Shown one piece after another: positions 1-8,482 of a DNA stretch of 64,000 nt (position 1 is the first letter of the stretch; every line of letters begins with the position of its first letter). Made by a program: the position numbers and the translations under genes. The stretch is from Bog-756 sp038210245 (lineage in GTDB: Bacteria; Actinomycetota; Acidimicrobiia; Acidimicrobiales; RAAP-2), in contig JBBQWW010000001.1 of assembly GCA_038210245.1 (NCBI GenBank), forward strand, positions 62,001-126,000, written 5' to 3'. The notes beneath the pieces were generated by a model. That model was not told the origin of the DNA, ran no database searches, and saw only the letters and a program-made list of their open reading frames with translations.

Positions 1-1
1 A

Positions 2-343
2 CCCCTGGGCTCCGTCCCCGACGAGGTGTGGACGGAGTGGCGATCGGATCCCGACTTCCGACCCCCGGGAGGGGAGACACTGCGCGAGGCCGGCGACCGG
101 GTCCGGTCGGCCTGCGAGCAGCTATTCGCCGTGGACGGGGAGGGCGCCCGCGGCCAGGGGGCCGTGGTGGTGGTCAGTCACGTGTCGCCCATCAAGGCGG
201 CCACCTGCTGGGCACTGGGGCTCGGCGACCAGGGGGCCTGGCGCCTCTACCTGGCCACGGCGTCGGTGACCCGGATCACCTGGGGAGCCACCGGGCCGGT
301 GCTGGCCCAGTTCAACCGGACACCCTGGTCGGACCGGGGCTGA
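2..343 (+). CDS. Histidine phosphatase family protein, C-terminal part (5'-truncated by window edge)
   Basis: The reading frame is open from the first bases of the window to a TGA at 341-343, so the gene begins upstream. The visible part carries the second-histidine motif of the phosphoglycerate mutase / histidine phosphatase fold (VVVVSHVSPIKA), preceded by a GGETLREAGDRV segment that is typical between the two catalytic halves. The N-terminal RHG motif is outside the window. Family members remove phosphate from sugars, nucleotides or cofactor precursors; which substrate applies here cannot be read. A GTG at 26 is in frame but is internal to the conserved domain, so it is not the true start. 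Confidence 0.8.
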   Translation, partial: PLGSVPDEVWTEWRSDPDFRPPGGETLREAGDRVRSACEQLFAVDGEGARGQGAVVVVSHVSPIKAATCWALGLGDQGAWRLYLATASVTRITWGATGPVLAQFNRTPWSDRG

Positions 344-373
344 TCGCACCGACCCGCCGGCGGCAACCACCGG

Positions 374-1018
374 TCAGGCGAGGATGCGTATGAGGGTGAA
401 CACCACGGCCTGCTCGGCCTGCGGCGCCGAGTGCCCCGATTCGCCTCGGAGGGTGGCCCAGTGCTGCCATCCCGACACCGTGGTCAGCGTGTCCAGCAAC
501 ATCGGTGACCCCGCCGGTTGGCGGCTGGCCATCTCCGGCTCCAGCGTCCGGACCAGCTGACGGCGCAGGAGAGTCCGTTGGCGGTCCAGCACGTCGGTGA
601 GGTCGGCATTGGCCGGCATCCGGCCCCAAGCCGCCTGCAGCACCGGCCCGACGGCTTCGAACAGCAGGCGCCGCTGTCGGACCAGGGCCCTGATCCTCAC
701 CTCCAGGGGACCGTGCGGAGGGAGCGGGATGACGAGGGAGCCGTAGTGGGTGACCTTCCGGTCGGCGGCGCCGATGAACACCAGGTCGAGGGAGCGGAAG
801 TGGTGGTACAGCGTCCGCACGGCGACACCGGCCCGCTCCGTCACCTCCCGGGCCGTGGGGGAGGGGTTGCCGGCATCGATGAGTTCGATCAGCGCCTCGA
901 CCATGAGGGACCGGGTCCGGCTGCCCCGGGCCACTCTCCGATCGAGCCCGGGATCGCGCCCCCACACTCGGATCCGCCCGTCGTCGTGCCCGCCGGGCAC
1001 CGTCCATCCGCCTGTCAT
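374..1018 (-). CDS. TetR/AcrR family transcriptional regulator
   Basis: 214 residues. An N-terminal TetR helix-turn-helix lies at about residues 35-80, with the recognition-helix pattern TAREVTERAGVAVRTLYHHF at 55-74. A helical ligand-binding domain follows, with no recognisable ligand signature. Length and domain order are normal for the family. It is the last gene of a minus-strand stretch and sits downstream of the amidohydrolase operon, separated by an AT-rich 124-nt gap that probably holds its own promoter and operator. It is a plausible local regulator of the neighbouring monooxygenase-dehydrogenase-amidohydrolase operon, but this is inferred only from position. An ATG at 1018 fits the domain start. 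Confidence 0.88.
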   Translation of the reverse strand: MTGGWTVPGGHDDGRIRVWGRDPGLDRRVARGSRTRSLMVEALIELIDAGNPSPTAREVTERAGVAVRTLYHHFRSLDLVFIGAADRKVTHYGSLVIPLPPHGPLEVRIRALVRQRRLLFEAVGPVLQAAWGRMPANADLTDVLDRQRTLLRRQLVRTLEPEMASRQPAGSPMLLDTLTTVSGWQHWATLRGESGHSAPQAEQAVVFTLIRILA

Positions 1019-1142
1019 CGCCCCTCTGTCCTTTCGCCTGTGACACCTCCATTCTAGAGGAAGTAAGACGAAATCTTGCCTTTAAGTGCATAAAAAGTAC
1101 CTAAAAAGTGGCATAGGAACTGTGTGGCAACGAATTCAGTTG
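1019..1142 (-). promoter_or_regulatory. AT-rich promoter region of the TetR gene
   Basis: This 124-nt gap is markedly AT-richer than its surroundings. It contains two AAAAAGT direct repeats at about 1093-1110 and an imperfect dyad AAGACGAAATCTT at about 1066-1078. It lies between the end of the amidohydrolase gene and the start of the TetR gene, so it most likely carries the TetR promoter and perhaps its autoregulatory operator. No exact -10/-35 pair can be assigned. Confidence 0.4.
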
Positions 1143-2417
1143 TCAGGCGTGGAGACCGGTCCGGTCGGGGAGAGCGTCCTTGGTCAGGCGACCACCCTGG
1201 ATCACGGCCAGAAGATTGCCGGGGTCGGCCAAGAGGGTGAGCTCGGCGACGGGATCGCCGTCCACCACCAGAAGATCAGCCAGCTTGCCTTCGGCCACCG
1301 TGCCCAACTCGTGCTCCCGACCCATGAGCTCGGCGCCGTGCTTGGTGGCCCACCGGATCACATCCAGCGCCGGGATGCCGATGTCGTCGGCGTAGTAGGC
1401 CAGCTCCTCGCCGTAATGGCCGTGGGGGAGGCCGATGGCCCCGTAGTCGTCACCCAGGACCAGGCGCATGCCGGCAGCATTGGCCCGGGGGAGTACGGCG
1501 GCCATGGCGTCGATGTCCTCCTTCATACTGTCGGTGAAGCCCAGGGTGCTGCCCCCCATCGACTGAAGGAAACGGGCCGGGAACAGCATGGAAGGCACCA
1601 CCGATGTGCCCGACGCCACGATCCGCTCGATGCACTCGTCGTCCATGCCGTCCCCGTGGTCGATCACATCGATGTCGAGGTCGAGGGCCATGAGGATGGC
1701 CTCCCGATTGGCGATGTGGCCCCGCACCTTCACGCCCCGGAGGTGGGCCGCCTCGATCCCGGCCGCCATCTCCTCCCGGCTCATCTCCAACTGCTCCTTC
1801 GGGCCGATGGTGCCATGCCCTCCGGTGACGAACATCTTGATGATCTCGGCGCCCTCTTTGATCTCGGCCCGCACCGAGCGACGGAACTCGTCGGGACCGT
1901 CGCTCGGCCGGATGGCTCCGAGCGCCCCAACCTGCCACTGAGGTGGATAGCTCCGGTCGCCGGCATGGCCGGTGGTGCTGACGTCCCGGCTGCAGGGGAC
2001 CAGCCGCGGGCCGGGGATGAGTCCGCGTTCGATGGCCACCTTCATGGAGGCATCGATGGCGTAGGGAGCCCCGGCCGAGACGGCGCTGGTAAACCCGCAG
2101 TCCACCAACCCCCCGAGGCTGTTGACGGCCCGGACGGCCTGGAGGGCCATCGGCTCCTCTAGTCCGAACGGCGCCGGGGTGGAGCCCAGGTTGTGATAAG
2201 TGGCGTGGAAGTGACAGTTGACCATGCCCGGCATCACCGTCCGCCCCGCCAGCTCGACCACCCGGTCGTCGGGGCGAGGCCGTTGCACCGGTCCGGGCCC
2301 CACCTCGGTGATCCGGTCACCGTCCACCACGACGTGAGCGTCCCGGAGCACGGTGCGGTCCCCGTCGACCACGGTGGCGCCCGCGAAGGCCAGGCGGGTG
2401 GAGGTTCCCCGGCTCAC
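1143..2417 (-). CDS. Amidohydrolase family protein (imidazolonepropionase-like metal-dependent hydrolase)
   Basis: 424 residues from a GTG at 2417 that overlaps the stop of the upstream dehydrogenase by 4 nt (GTGA). The amidohydrolase TIM-barrel metal ligands are visible: HFH at residues 69-71, a lysine in EIIKMFVTGG (the usual carboxylated lysine position), His in RGHIANREA and VIDHGDG, and Asp in LVLGDDYG. The N terminus is the small beta-sandwich with the AGATVVDG pattern and the C terminus closes it (GKLADLLVVDGDP). Enzymes of this kind hydrolyse cyclic amides, lactones or prolyl dipeptides. Substrate is unknown; the operon partners suggest catabolism of an aromatic or heterocyclic compound. 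The frame runs open upstream of the GTG through the other gene, but that part is antisense-like noise. Confidence 0.85.
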   Translation of the reverse strand: MSRGTSTRLAFAGATVVDGDRTVLRDAHVVVDGDRITEVGPGPVQRPRPDDRVVELAGRTVMPGMVNCHFHATYHNLGSTPAPFGLEEPMALQAVRAVNSLGGLVDCGFTSAVSAGAPYAIDASMKVAIERGLIPGPRLVPCSRDVSTTGHAGDRSYPPQWQVGALGAIRPSDGPDEFRRSVRAEIKEGAEIIKMFVTGGHGTIGPKEQLEMSREEMAAGIEAAHLRGVKVRGHIANREAILMALDLDIDVIDHGDGMDDECIERIVASGTSVVPSMLFPARFLQSMGGSTLGFTDSMKEDIDAMAAVLPRANAAGMRLVLGDDYGAIGLPHGHYGEELAYYADDIGIPALDVIRWATKHGAELMGREHELGTVAEGKLADLLVVDGDPVAELTLLADPGNLLAVIQGGRLTKDALPDRTGLHA

Positions 2418-3346
2418 GGCACCACCACCACCTTGATAGCCCCCGACGTCCGGTCCCCGGCCACCCGGAAGGCCTCCGCCGCCTCGTCCAGGGGAAAGCG
2501 GTGGGTGATGAGCGCGGGGGGAAGGTCCGGGGTGTCCACCAGCACCTGCACAGCCTCCTCGAACTCCGAGCCCTGATGGAAGTGACCGTAGGTGAAGGAC
2601 GGGACCAGGGTGACTTCCTTCATGAGCAGGCCCATGCCCACCGAGACCGGCTCCCAGTAGTTGGCCAGGACGCCGATGGTCCCACCCGGGCGTACCCGCG
2701 CCGTGGCCTGGTCCATCGCCCCTTGGGTTCCGGCGGCATCGAGGACGACGTCGTACGCGGACCCGAGGGTCCGTCCCGCCCCCAGCCGTTCGGCGGCGGC
2801 CAGCCGCTGCGGGTGGCGGCCATCGATGTCGACGGAGGCACCCATGCCCACGGCCACCGCCACGGCGCACAGGCCGATGGGCCCGGCCCCGATGACCAGC
2901 ACCTCCGCCCCCGGGGCCACGGCGGACCGGTGGATGCCGTGGAGGGCCACGGCGATGGGCTCCACCAGGCAGGCCACCTCCAGGGGCAGCGACAGAGGCA
3001 GGGGTGTGGCGCAGGACGGGTCGACCCAGGCGTGGTCGGCCAGGCCGCCGTCGAGGCTGGTCCCGTAGAGCGATCCGAACACCTCCGTGCACTGTTGGAC
3101 CTGCCCGGAGCGGCATCGGGAGCACCGGCCGCACCGCACCGCAGGGAGGACGGCCACCGGGGTCCCGTCGTCCAGTCGACCGCAGAACTCATGGCCCAGG
3201 GTCACCGTCGAGGGTCCGAAGGAGACCATGTGGAGGTCCGATCCGCAGATGCCCGAACTGGCCACCGATACCCGAACCCCCGAAGAGCGCGGGTCGGGAA
3301 GGTCGACCACCCGGATTCCCTCCGAGGTGTTCCTCACCCCGCGCAC
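2414..3346 (-). CDS. Zinc-dependent medium-chain alcohol/polyol dehydrogenase
   Basis: 310 residues, GTG start 3 nt after the stop of the upstream monooxygenase-like gene. Catalytic zinc ligands are visible at C34 (GICGSDLH), H52 and E53 (LGHEFCG), and the structural zinc lobe has four cysteines at about 72, 75, 78 and 86 (RCGRCSRC...C). A GAGPIG Rossmann motif near residue 155 binds NAD(P). It resembles the threonine/sorbitol dehydrogenase branch, oxidising a secondary alcohol to a ketone. It is somewhat shorter than the usual 340-350 residues, with the reduction in the N-terminal half of the Rossmann region. Middle gene of a three-gene operon; substrate unknown. Confidence 0.85.
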   Translation of the reverse strand: MRGVRNTSEGIRVVDLPDPRSSGVRVSVASSGICGSDLHMVSFGPSTVTLGHEFCGRLDDGTPVAVLPAVRCGRCSRCRSGQVQQCTEVFGSLYGTSLDGGLADHAWVDPSCATPLPLSLPLEVACLVEPIAVALHGIHRSAVAPGAEVLVIGAGPIGLCAVAVAVGMGASVDIDGRHPQRLAAAERLGAGRTLGSAYDVVLDAAGTQGAMDQATARVRPGGTIGVLANYWEPVSVGMGLLMKEVTLVPSFTYGHFHQGSEFEEAVQVLVDTPDLPPALITHRFPLDEAAEAFRVAGDRTSGAIKVVVVP

Positions 3347-3349
3347 TGA

Positions 3350-3655
3350 CTACCCGCCGGTGACCGAGTAGCGGGCCGAGATGGCCAGGACATGGGCGTC
3401 GGCCCCGACGATTCTCGACACGTGATCGGTCATGAACTGGTGCTCATAGGGTTGGGCCTGGTGGGCCTCGAAGGCCTCCTCGGACTCCCAGCACTCAAAG
3501 AACCGGAAGCGGCAGGGCTGGTCGACATCCTCGGACCACCAGTAGTCGACGCAACCGTCGTCCGCCCGGCTCCGGGTGCTCACCGCCTGCAGCGCAGCGA
3601 TGGTCTCGGCCCGCTCTTCGGGGCGGAACTCCAGATAGCCGGTGAGCGCATGCAT
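3350..3655 (-). CDS. Antibiotic biosynthesis monooxygenase-type (ABM) small protein, putative quinol monooxygenase
   Basis: 101 residues, normal for a single-domain dimeric alpha+beta barrel of the ABM family. Typical features are the opening beta strand plus the RPEERAETIAALQAVSTRSR helix, the DDGCVDYWWSEDV strand and the RFFECWESEEAFEAHQ motif. Such proteins act as cofactor-free oxygenases on quinols or as accessory enzymes. It is the first gene of the operon with the dehydrogenase and amidohydrolase (3-nt gap to the next gene), which supports a catabolic role. ATG at 3655. Confidence 0.8.
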   Translation of the reverse strand: MHALTGYLEFRPEERAETIAALQAVSTRSRADDGCVDYWWSEDVDQPCRFRFFECWESEEAFEAHQAQPYEHQFMTDHVSRIVGADAHVLAISARYSVTGG

Positions 3656-3903
3656 GCAGATCCCCGTTTCCTCGACATCGGGAGGCGCAGGTCCCCGGCT
3701 CCCGGAGGCACCATGGCGCCCTGGCGCGGCAATCTAACAGCCGGGGTCGAGGGCCGCCCAGGGATGGCCGACCGTCGGAGTCGACCGAGGTGGTCGGACA
3801 CTGCGGCAAGAAAGGGCCGGGGAGCAACCGCCTGGCGGAAAGCGGTTGCTCAACCCGACGAGGCCAGTGTAGGGAGAGTGCAGTGCCGTTCGGGTTGGTG
3901 TGG

Positions 3904-3933
3904 GAACGGTCCGGGCCTGGGCCCGGACCGTTC
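3904..3933 (-). terminator. Hairpin terminator after the small HTH gene
   Basis: A perfect inverted repeat with 14-bp arms (GAACGGTCCGGGCC and its complement) and a 2-nt centre begins 2 nt beyond the stop codon at 3936. There is no U-tract, which is normal for high-GC actinobacterial terminators. It could serve transcription from either strand. Confidence 0.75.
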
Positions 3934-3935
3934 GT

Positions 3936-4286
3936 TCAGGCCTGCTCGCGGACCTCTCGGGCGTAGCGGGCGGCCAGCTGGCGCGAAAACCCCCAGGCCC
4001 GTCCGATCTGTCCGATGCTCATGCCCTCCTCGAGGGCCACGGCGGTGAGCGACAGGCGAGCACTGTGCCGGCGCCGCTCGAAGTCGGCCATGGCGTCGGT
4101 CAACTCCTGTCGGCCGGTGCGGGCCCCGCTGTTCTCCATAACCTCTTCGATGGGAGTCCCCTTGCCCAGCATCCGGGAGGCCCGTCGATAGGCGGTCTCT
4201 TTCATCCGGAGGTCGGCCCGCAGGAGTTTCGCCGATTCGAGCAGCTGCTCGATCTCCTCTTCCGCCGACGTTCGCAAGGTGCTCAT
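3936..4286 (-). CDS. Small helix-turn-helix protein of unknown function
   Basis: 116 residues from the ATG at 4286. The open frame continues upstream to 4463, but that extension is low-complexity and crosses the likely promoter region. The N-terminal 70 residues are charged and helical (EEEIEQLLESAKLLRADLR), possibly coiled coil. The C-terminal part (about 78-112, SIGQIGRAWGFSRQLAARYAREV) reads as a helix-turn-helix resembling sigma-70 region 4 or homeodomain-like domains. It is transcribed divergently from ohr across a gap containing a clear dyad at 4327-4352, so it may be a DNA-binding regulator of itself or of ohr. No family name can be given. Confidence 0.65.
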   Translation of the reverse strand: MSTLRTSAEEEIEQLLESAKLLRADLRMKETAYRRASRMLGKGTPIEEVMENSGARTGRQELTDAMADFERRRHSARLSLTAVALEEGMSIGQIGRAWGFSRQLAARYAREVREQA

Positions 4287-4326
4287 CGGGAAGATCCTAG
4301 GCGCGTCGAGCAAAAACTTGTGCGCA

Positions 4327-4352
4327 TTGAATTGACAGAAACACTGTCTCAA
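4327..4352. promoter_or_regulatory. Candidate operator dyad between the HTH gene and ohr
   Basis: The dyad TTGA-ATT-GACAG-AAACA-CTGTC-TCAA lies 41 nt upstream of the HTH gene start, in the divergent gap. The inner arms GACAG/CTGTC are perfect, and the outer TTGA/TCAA also pair if the extra ATT is skipped. It sits closer to the minus-strand gene than to ohr, consistent with autoregulation. The protein that binds it is unknown. Confidence 0.5.
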
Positions 4353-4536
4353 CTGCGAGAACGTACCCGTAGCCGGCGCGCCGCCGCCGAGCTCGGCCCG
4401 AAGGTCCCGGGCCCACCGGTGACCCACCGGGGAACAACGGCACGGCGCGGGCCGTTGTTCCACTCGTGGGAGCGGGACTGCGGAGCCCGGTTCGACTGAG
4501 CGCGGCCGGAGGCCGGTCGGGAGAGAGGATCAGATC

Positions 4537-4965
4537 ATGGTGACCGAGTTGATCAAGCCGCTGTACACGGCCGAAGCCACCGCCGTCGGGGGCCGTGACG
4601 GCCACACCCGGAGCAAGGACGGCTTCGTCGACGTGGACGTGAGGCCACCGGTGGAGATGGGCGGAGCCGGTGGCGGGACCAACCCCGAAGAGCTGTTCGC
4701 GGCCGGCTACGCCGCCTGCTTCCAGAGCGCCCTCGCCGTAGTGGCCCGCCGTAGCAAGGTGAGCGTGGACGGGTCGACGGTCACCGGCAAGGTGACCATC
4801 GGGACCATCGCCGGTGGCGGATTCGGACTGGCCGTGGCGTTGGACGTGCACATTCCCGATGTGGACGGGGCCACCACCACCTCGCTGATGGAGGCGGCCC
4901 ACCTGGTGTGCCCCTACAGCAATGCCACCCGCGGCAACATCGCCGTCACCCTGACCGCCGTATGA
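4537..4965 (+). CDS. ohr: Organic hydroperoxide resistance protein (Ohr/OsmC family)
   Basis: 142 residues, full length for Ohr. The two redox cysteines are at C61 (YAACFQSAL) and C125 (HLVCPYSNATRGN), and the supporting Arg20 and Glu51 (TNPEELFAAG) are present. Ohr is a cytosolic thiol peroxidase that reduces organic and fatty-acid hydroperoxides, usually recycled by lipoylated partners. An ATG at 4537 is preceded by a GAGAGAGG Shine-Dalgarno-like run. No marR-type ohrR is adjacent; the divergent small HTH protein is the only local candidate regulator. The Ohr rather than OsmC assignment follows the LYTAEATAVGGRDGH opening and the VCPYSNATR motif. Confidence 0.93.
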   Translation: MVTELIKPLYTAEATAVGGRDGHTRSKDGFVDVDVRPPVEMGGAGGGTNPEELFAAGYAACFQSALAVVARRSKVSVDGSTVTGKVTIGTIAGGGFGLAVALDVHIPDVDGATTTSLMEAAHLVCPYSNATRGNIAVTLTAV

Positions 4966-5013
4966 GGGAATGGCGCTCCGCCGGGAGGTCGAGTCGGGGC
5001 GACCGTAGACCGC

Positions 5014-6612
5014 TCAGGCGTTGGCGTCCACGCCGAACCTCCCGACCGGTGCACCAAGGTCCTCGGGCACCATGGTCGGCGTGTCGCGGTTGAGCACCTC
5101 GCCCCGGAAGAACGGTGGCCGGACGGCGGCGTAGACGAACATCAGTACCAGGCCGAGAACGAGCGAGAAGAAGTCGATGACGAAGACGCCTCCGATGTGC
5201 CAGCGGGGCCAGAAGGTCATCTGCCACCCGGTGTTGCTGTTGACCGGCTGCCAGTAGAACCACAGGTTGTAGCCTAGGGCGGCCCACAGCATCACGCCGC
5301 CCAGGAAGGGGAGGATCCCCCGGATCCAGAGGTTGCGGGCGCTCTCCGACAGGGTGGCCCGGTAGTACCAGGCACAGGAGATACCGGTGAGCCCGTAGTA
5401 GAAGGCGATCATCACCCCCAAGGCCGACACCGCATCGGCGATGACGGTGCCCGCCGATATGTAGTTCATGATCACGTAGAGGACGATGGACACCGCCCCC
5501 ATGGCCACGGTGGAGACGGTGGGGGTGAGGAACCGCTTGTGGATGCGGGAAAAGGCATTGGGGAGGGCCTTGTACACGCCCATGGCCAAGGTGGTGCGGG
5601 CCGTGGGGAGGATGGTGGTCTGGGTGGACGCGGCCGCCGAGCTCAACACCATCAGCAGGAGCAGGTGGAACAAAACGTTTCCGACCGTGGAGGTGCCGAA
5701 CACCGAGTGCCCGAGGGCGAAGAAGACGTCGTTGGAGTTGTCGGGGTTGCCCAATCCGATGCCCTTCGTGCCGATGCCGGCATAGGACTGGGTCGAGAGC
5801 ACCACGATCACGTAGGTGACCAGAAGTACCAGTGTCGACAGCACGGCGGCCCGACCGGGGGTGGTCGCCGGGTTCTCCGTCTCCTCATTGACCGACACCG
5901 TGGTGTCCCAGCCCCAGTAGATGAACAGCATCAGCAGTACGCCGTTGATGAAGGCCGAGGCCGAAGGGATCTTGAACGGATTGAACCAACTGAGTGCGGG
6001 CGTGAGGTGACCGACGGGGGCGGTCCCGTTGCCCACTTTGACCAGCATCCACACGGAGAGGACCAGGAGCATGGTGAGCTCGATGCCCAGCAGGGCCTTC
6101 TGGAAGTTGGCCGACACCTCGATGCCTACGTAGCAGATGAGGGTCATGACGATGATCCACATGATCCCGACCAGGAGCACCCAGCCGCTGCTGGGATTCG
6201 ATCCGATCCCGTCGGCGTTGAAGAGTAGGAAGACGTACTGGCCGGCCACCTGGGCCAGGCTGGCCATGACCAGGACGTCGGCGGCCACGATGGCCCAGCC
6301 GCCCATCCACCCGGTTTTGGGGCCGAAGGCCCGCACCCCCCAGGTGAAGGTGGTACCGCAGTCGGGGTCGGCGTTGTTCAGCTCTTTGTAGCCGAAGGCG
6401 ATGAGGAGCATGGGGATGAAGGCGATGACGGTCACGATCGGGGCCTGCAGGCCGATGGCCACCACGACGAAGCCCAGGGTGGCGGCCAGGCTGTAGGCCG
6501 GCGCCGTCGAAGCCACTCCCACCACGGTGCTGGATATGAGCCCGAGGGCCCCGGATTTCAGCCCCTTCTCGGGCCGTTCGGTGACGGGCGGGGACGTCGC
6601 TTCAGTGACCAT
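5014..6612 (-). CDS. APC superfamily amino acid permease
   Basis: 532 residues with about 12 hydrophobic segments. The N-terminal region (GALGLISSTVVGVASTAPAY, with an unwound glycine-rich stretch) and the following helices match the amino acid/polyamine/organocation (APC) family. It probably imports an amino acid or amine across the cytoplasmic membrane by proton symport; the substrate cannot be read. The gene is monocistronic on the minus strand, with ATG at 6612 and an upstream gap holding a GC-rich palindrome. Its neighbours are unrelated. Confidence 0.88.
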   Translation of the reverse strand: MVTEATSPPVTERPEKGLKSGALGLISSTVVGVASTAPAYSLAATLGFVVVAIGLQAPIVTVIAFIPMLLIAFGYKELNNADPDCGTTFTWGVRAFGPKTGWMGGWAIVAADVLVMASLAQVAGQYVFLLFNADGIGSNPSSGWVLLVGIMWIIVMTLICYVGIEVSANFQKALLGIELTMLLVLSVWMLVKVGNGTAPVGHLTPALSWFNPFKIPSASAFINGVLLMLFIYWGWDTTVSVNEETENPATTPGRAAVLSTLVLLVTYVIVVLSTQSYAGIGTKGIGLGNPDNSNDVFFALGHSVFGTSTVGNVLFHLLLLMVLSSAAASTQTTILPTARTTLAMGVYKALPNAFSRIHKRFLTPTVSTVAMGAVSIVLYVIMNYISAGTVIADAVSALGVMIAFYYGLTGISCAWYYRATLSESARNLWIRGILPFLGGVMLWAALGYNLWFYWQPVNSNTGWQMTFWPRWHIGGVFVIDFFSLVLGLVLMFVYAAVRPPFFRGEVLNRDTPTMVPEDLGAPVGRFGVDANA

Positions 6613-6749
6613 GTCTGCACTTCCCTCTCGTCGACGGCCGCCGATCGCCGTTGGATGGAGTCGTGTCTGGTGGTCCTACCCGAGTGGTTCAGAACGTAAC
6701 GCGGCAGAGGCCCCTGTGCACAGTCCCGACCCGAGGCCCGGGCTCGAGC

Positions 6750-6771
6750 GGCCGAGGTCGCGACCTCGGCC
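6750..6771. repeat. Perfect 22-bp GC-rich palindrome
   Basis: GCCGAGGTCG followed immediately by its complement, plus one more pair outside, forms a perfect palindrome. It lies 76 nt downstream of the hypothetical gene at 6847-7221 and about 140 nt upstream of the permease start. It may be a terminator stem or an operator for the permease. Confidence 0.5.
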
Positions 6772-6846
6772 CGGTTCCACCGACGATCGGGGGGGACCGG
6801 CGCTGGAGTCCAGCCGTCGGTGATGACGCGGCCGGGGTACCAACCT

Positions 6847-7221
6847 TCAGAACCGCCGCTGGTCGCTGAGGGCGGCGAAGGTATTGGCGATCATCCCGAT
6901 CAGGCTGTCGATCTCCTGATTGATGACTTTGAGGTTCGGCCCGCTTGGGTTGGCCGCCTCGAGTTCGAACAGCCGGGACAGGACCCGTGTGGAGCGGAGG
7001 GTCCGACGGAGCCGATCGTCGATCTCTTCCAGGGGGCACTGGTTCTCGGCCAGCCACAGACGAGCGTCACGGGCAGAGGATCCCAACTGGTCACTGGCGG
7101 CAAGCAAGGCCGACGGACCATGGCCCGCTGACTTCTCCGCCGCCGTCAAGGTAGCCAACATCCGTTGGAATATCGGGGAAACCTCGGCTTCCCACTGGTC
7201 GATCTCCTCGAATCGGGTCAC
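6847..7221 (-). CDS. Hypothetical protein, all-helical
   Basis: 124 residues with no recognised domain. The sequence is polar and helix-rich, with heptad-like leucines (LEEIDDRLRRTLRSTRVLSRLFELE at about 64-88), suggesting a helical bundle or coiled coil. No signal peptide or membrane segment. ATG at 7221, divergent from the alpha/beta hydrolase at 7470. A small protein upstream at 3936-4286 has similar size and charge, but no clear similarity was seen. Confidence 0.6.
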   Translation of the reverse strand: MTRFEEIDQWEAEVSPIFQRMLATLTAAEKSAGHGPSALLAASDQLGSSARDARLWLAENQCPLEEIDDRLRRTLRSTRVLSRLFELEAANPSGPNLKVINQEIDSLIGMIANTFAALSDQRRF

Positions 7222-7469
7222 TTGATCCGCTTCCCTTCGGTCAAGCCCCCAGAAGAAGGTAGGTCGTAATATCCCTGCCGTCTAGAGGAAATTTGCAACT
7301 CAGGGTAAAGATATGGGACCGATTCCTGCCTGCAGCCGCTGGCCCAGGCACGCTGGATTTCTGGCGTGACTGGCCCGGAATCGAGTGGGTAACAACTGTT
7401 GCCGACGACGAACCGGTCACGGTAGGACCGCCATGGCCGCGTCCGTCTCCGCGTGAGTACCCTGGCGCC

Positions 7470-8204
7470 ATGATCGTTCTCGTCCACGGGGTACCCGAGA
7501 CCGCCGAACTCTGGACCAAGGTCCAGTCGCATCTGAATGGGGAGTCGGTGGCGCTGGCCCTGCCCGGCTTCGGTACTCCACGCCCACCGGGCTTTGGCGC
7601 CAGCAAGGACGACTACGTGCAGTGGTTGGTCGGGGAGATCGACCGCATCGACGGTCCGGTCGATCTGGTCGGGCACGACTGGGGCGCGGGCCTGACCTAC
7701 CGGGTGGCCACGGCCTTCGGCGACCGCATCCACGCCTGGTCGGCTGATGTGGCCAACGTCATGCACCCGGACTACGTCTGGCACGACTTCGCCCAGATCT
7801 GGCAGGCCCCGGGCGAGGGGGAGGAGTTCTTCCAGAACCAGCTGGCGTCCCCGCCCGGAGAGCAGGCGCAGATCTTCGAGGCCTTCGGGGTGCCTCACGA
7901 CGATGCGGTGAAGCTGGCCGGCTGGGCTGACGAGACCATGGGAGGGTGCATCCTGGACCTCTACCGTTCGGCCACGCCCAACCCCTCGGCGGAGTGGGGC
8001 GACGCCTGGACACCCACTACCGCACCGGGCCTGGTGCTCTGTCCCACTGAGGATCCCTTCGGTGACGAGGCGCTGTCGCGAGACATGGCCGACAGGTTGG
8101 GCGCCCGCCACGAGGTGCTGGAGGGCGCCGGCCACTGGTGGCCCCTGCAGTCCCCCGAAATGGGCGCCGTACTGCTTCAGGACTTCTTCTCGTCCGTCGG
8201 GTGA
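7470..8204 (+). CDS. Alpha/beta hydrolase, epoxide hydrolase / haloalkane dehalogenase-like
   Basis: 244 residues from the ATG at 7470, which directly precedes the first core strand IVLVHGVPE. The upstream in-frame extension to 7293 does not look coding. The nucleophile elbow GHDWGAG places Asp70 as nucleophile, the hallmark of epoxide hydrolases and haloalkane dehalogenases rather than serine esterases. The acid is probably Asp in CPTEDPFG and the general base His222 (GAGHWWPL). The HGxP oxyanion motif is present. It probably opens epoxides or removes halide from a small substrate. It overlaps the next gene by 4 nt (GTGA). Confidence 0.85.
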   Translation: MIVLVHGVPETAELWTKVQSHLNGESVALALPGFGTPRPPGFGASKDDYVQWLVGEIDRIDGPVDLVGHDWGAGLTYRVATAFGDRIHAWSADVANVMHPDYVWHDFAQIWQAPGEGEEFFQNQLASPPGEQAQIFEAFGVPHDDAVKLAGWADETMGGCILDLYRSATPNPSAEWGDAWTPTTAPGLVLCPTEDPFGDEALSRDMADRLGARHEVLEGAGHWWPLQSPEMGAVLLQDFFSSVG

Positions 8205-8434
8205 CCACAGACGAGGATCCGTCCGGGGCCAGTTGGAGGAACTACCTCGGACCGGTGATCCTCACCTCTCGGCGACGGTGGTTCAACGGCATCCTGTTGT
8301 GCGTGTGGACGCTGGCCGCAGTGGGCGCCACAGCCGTTGGACGGTATGACATCGTCTGGCTCCCGCTGGTCGGCATGGCCACGTCCTCGGTGCTCCTGCT
8401 CAGGGACCGCGCCGGGCGACGTCGGTCGATCTGA
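8201..8434 (+). CDS. Small two-helix membrane protein, unknown function
   Basis: 77 residues from a GTG at 8201 overlapping the stop of the hydrolase by 4 nt, which is strong evidence for translational coupling. A polar N terminus is followed by two hydrophobic segments (ILLCVWTLAAVGATAV at about 31-46 and IVWLPLVGMATSSVLLL at about 51-67) and an Arg-rich cytoplasmic tail, consistent with inside-positive orientation. No family recognised. Confidence 0.7.
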   Translation: MTTDEDPSGASWRNYLGPVILTSRRRWFNGILLCVWTLAAVGATAVGRYDIVWLPLVGMATSSVLLLRDRAGRRRSI

Positions 8435-8482
8435 CGGCCCTCCGATCGACCCGGTCCGTGCGTCCTGGGGACGCAGCCGGCC

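Noticed and set aside
2418..3134. N-terminal extension of the amidohydrolase frame
   Set aside because: Shadow of the dehydrogenase gene in another frame; the true start is the GTG at 2417.
7293..7469. Upstream extension of the epoxide-hydrolase-like protein
   Set aside because: No family similarity, contains the likely promoter; the core strand begins right after the ATG at 7470.
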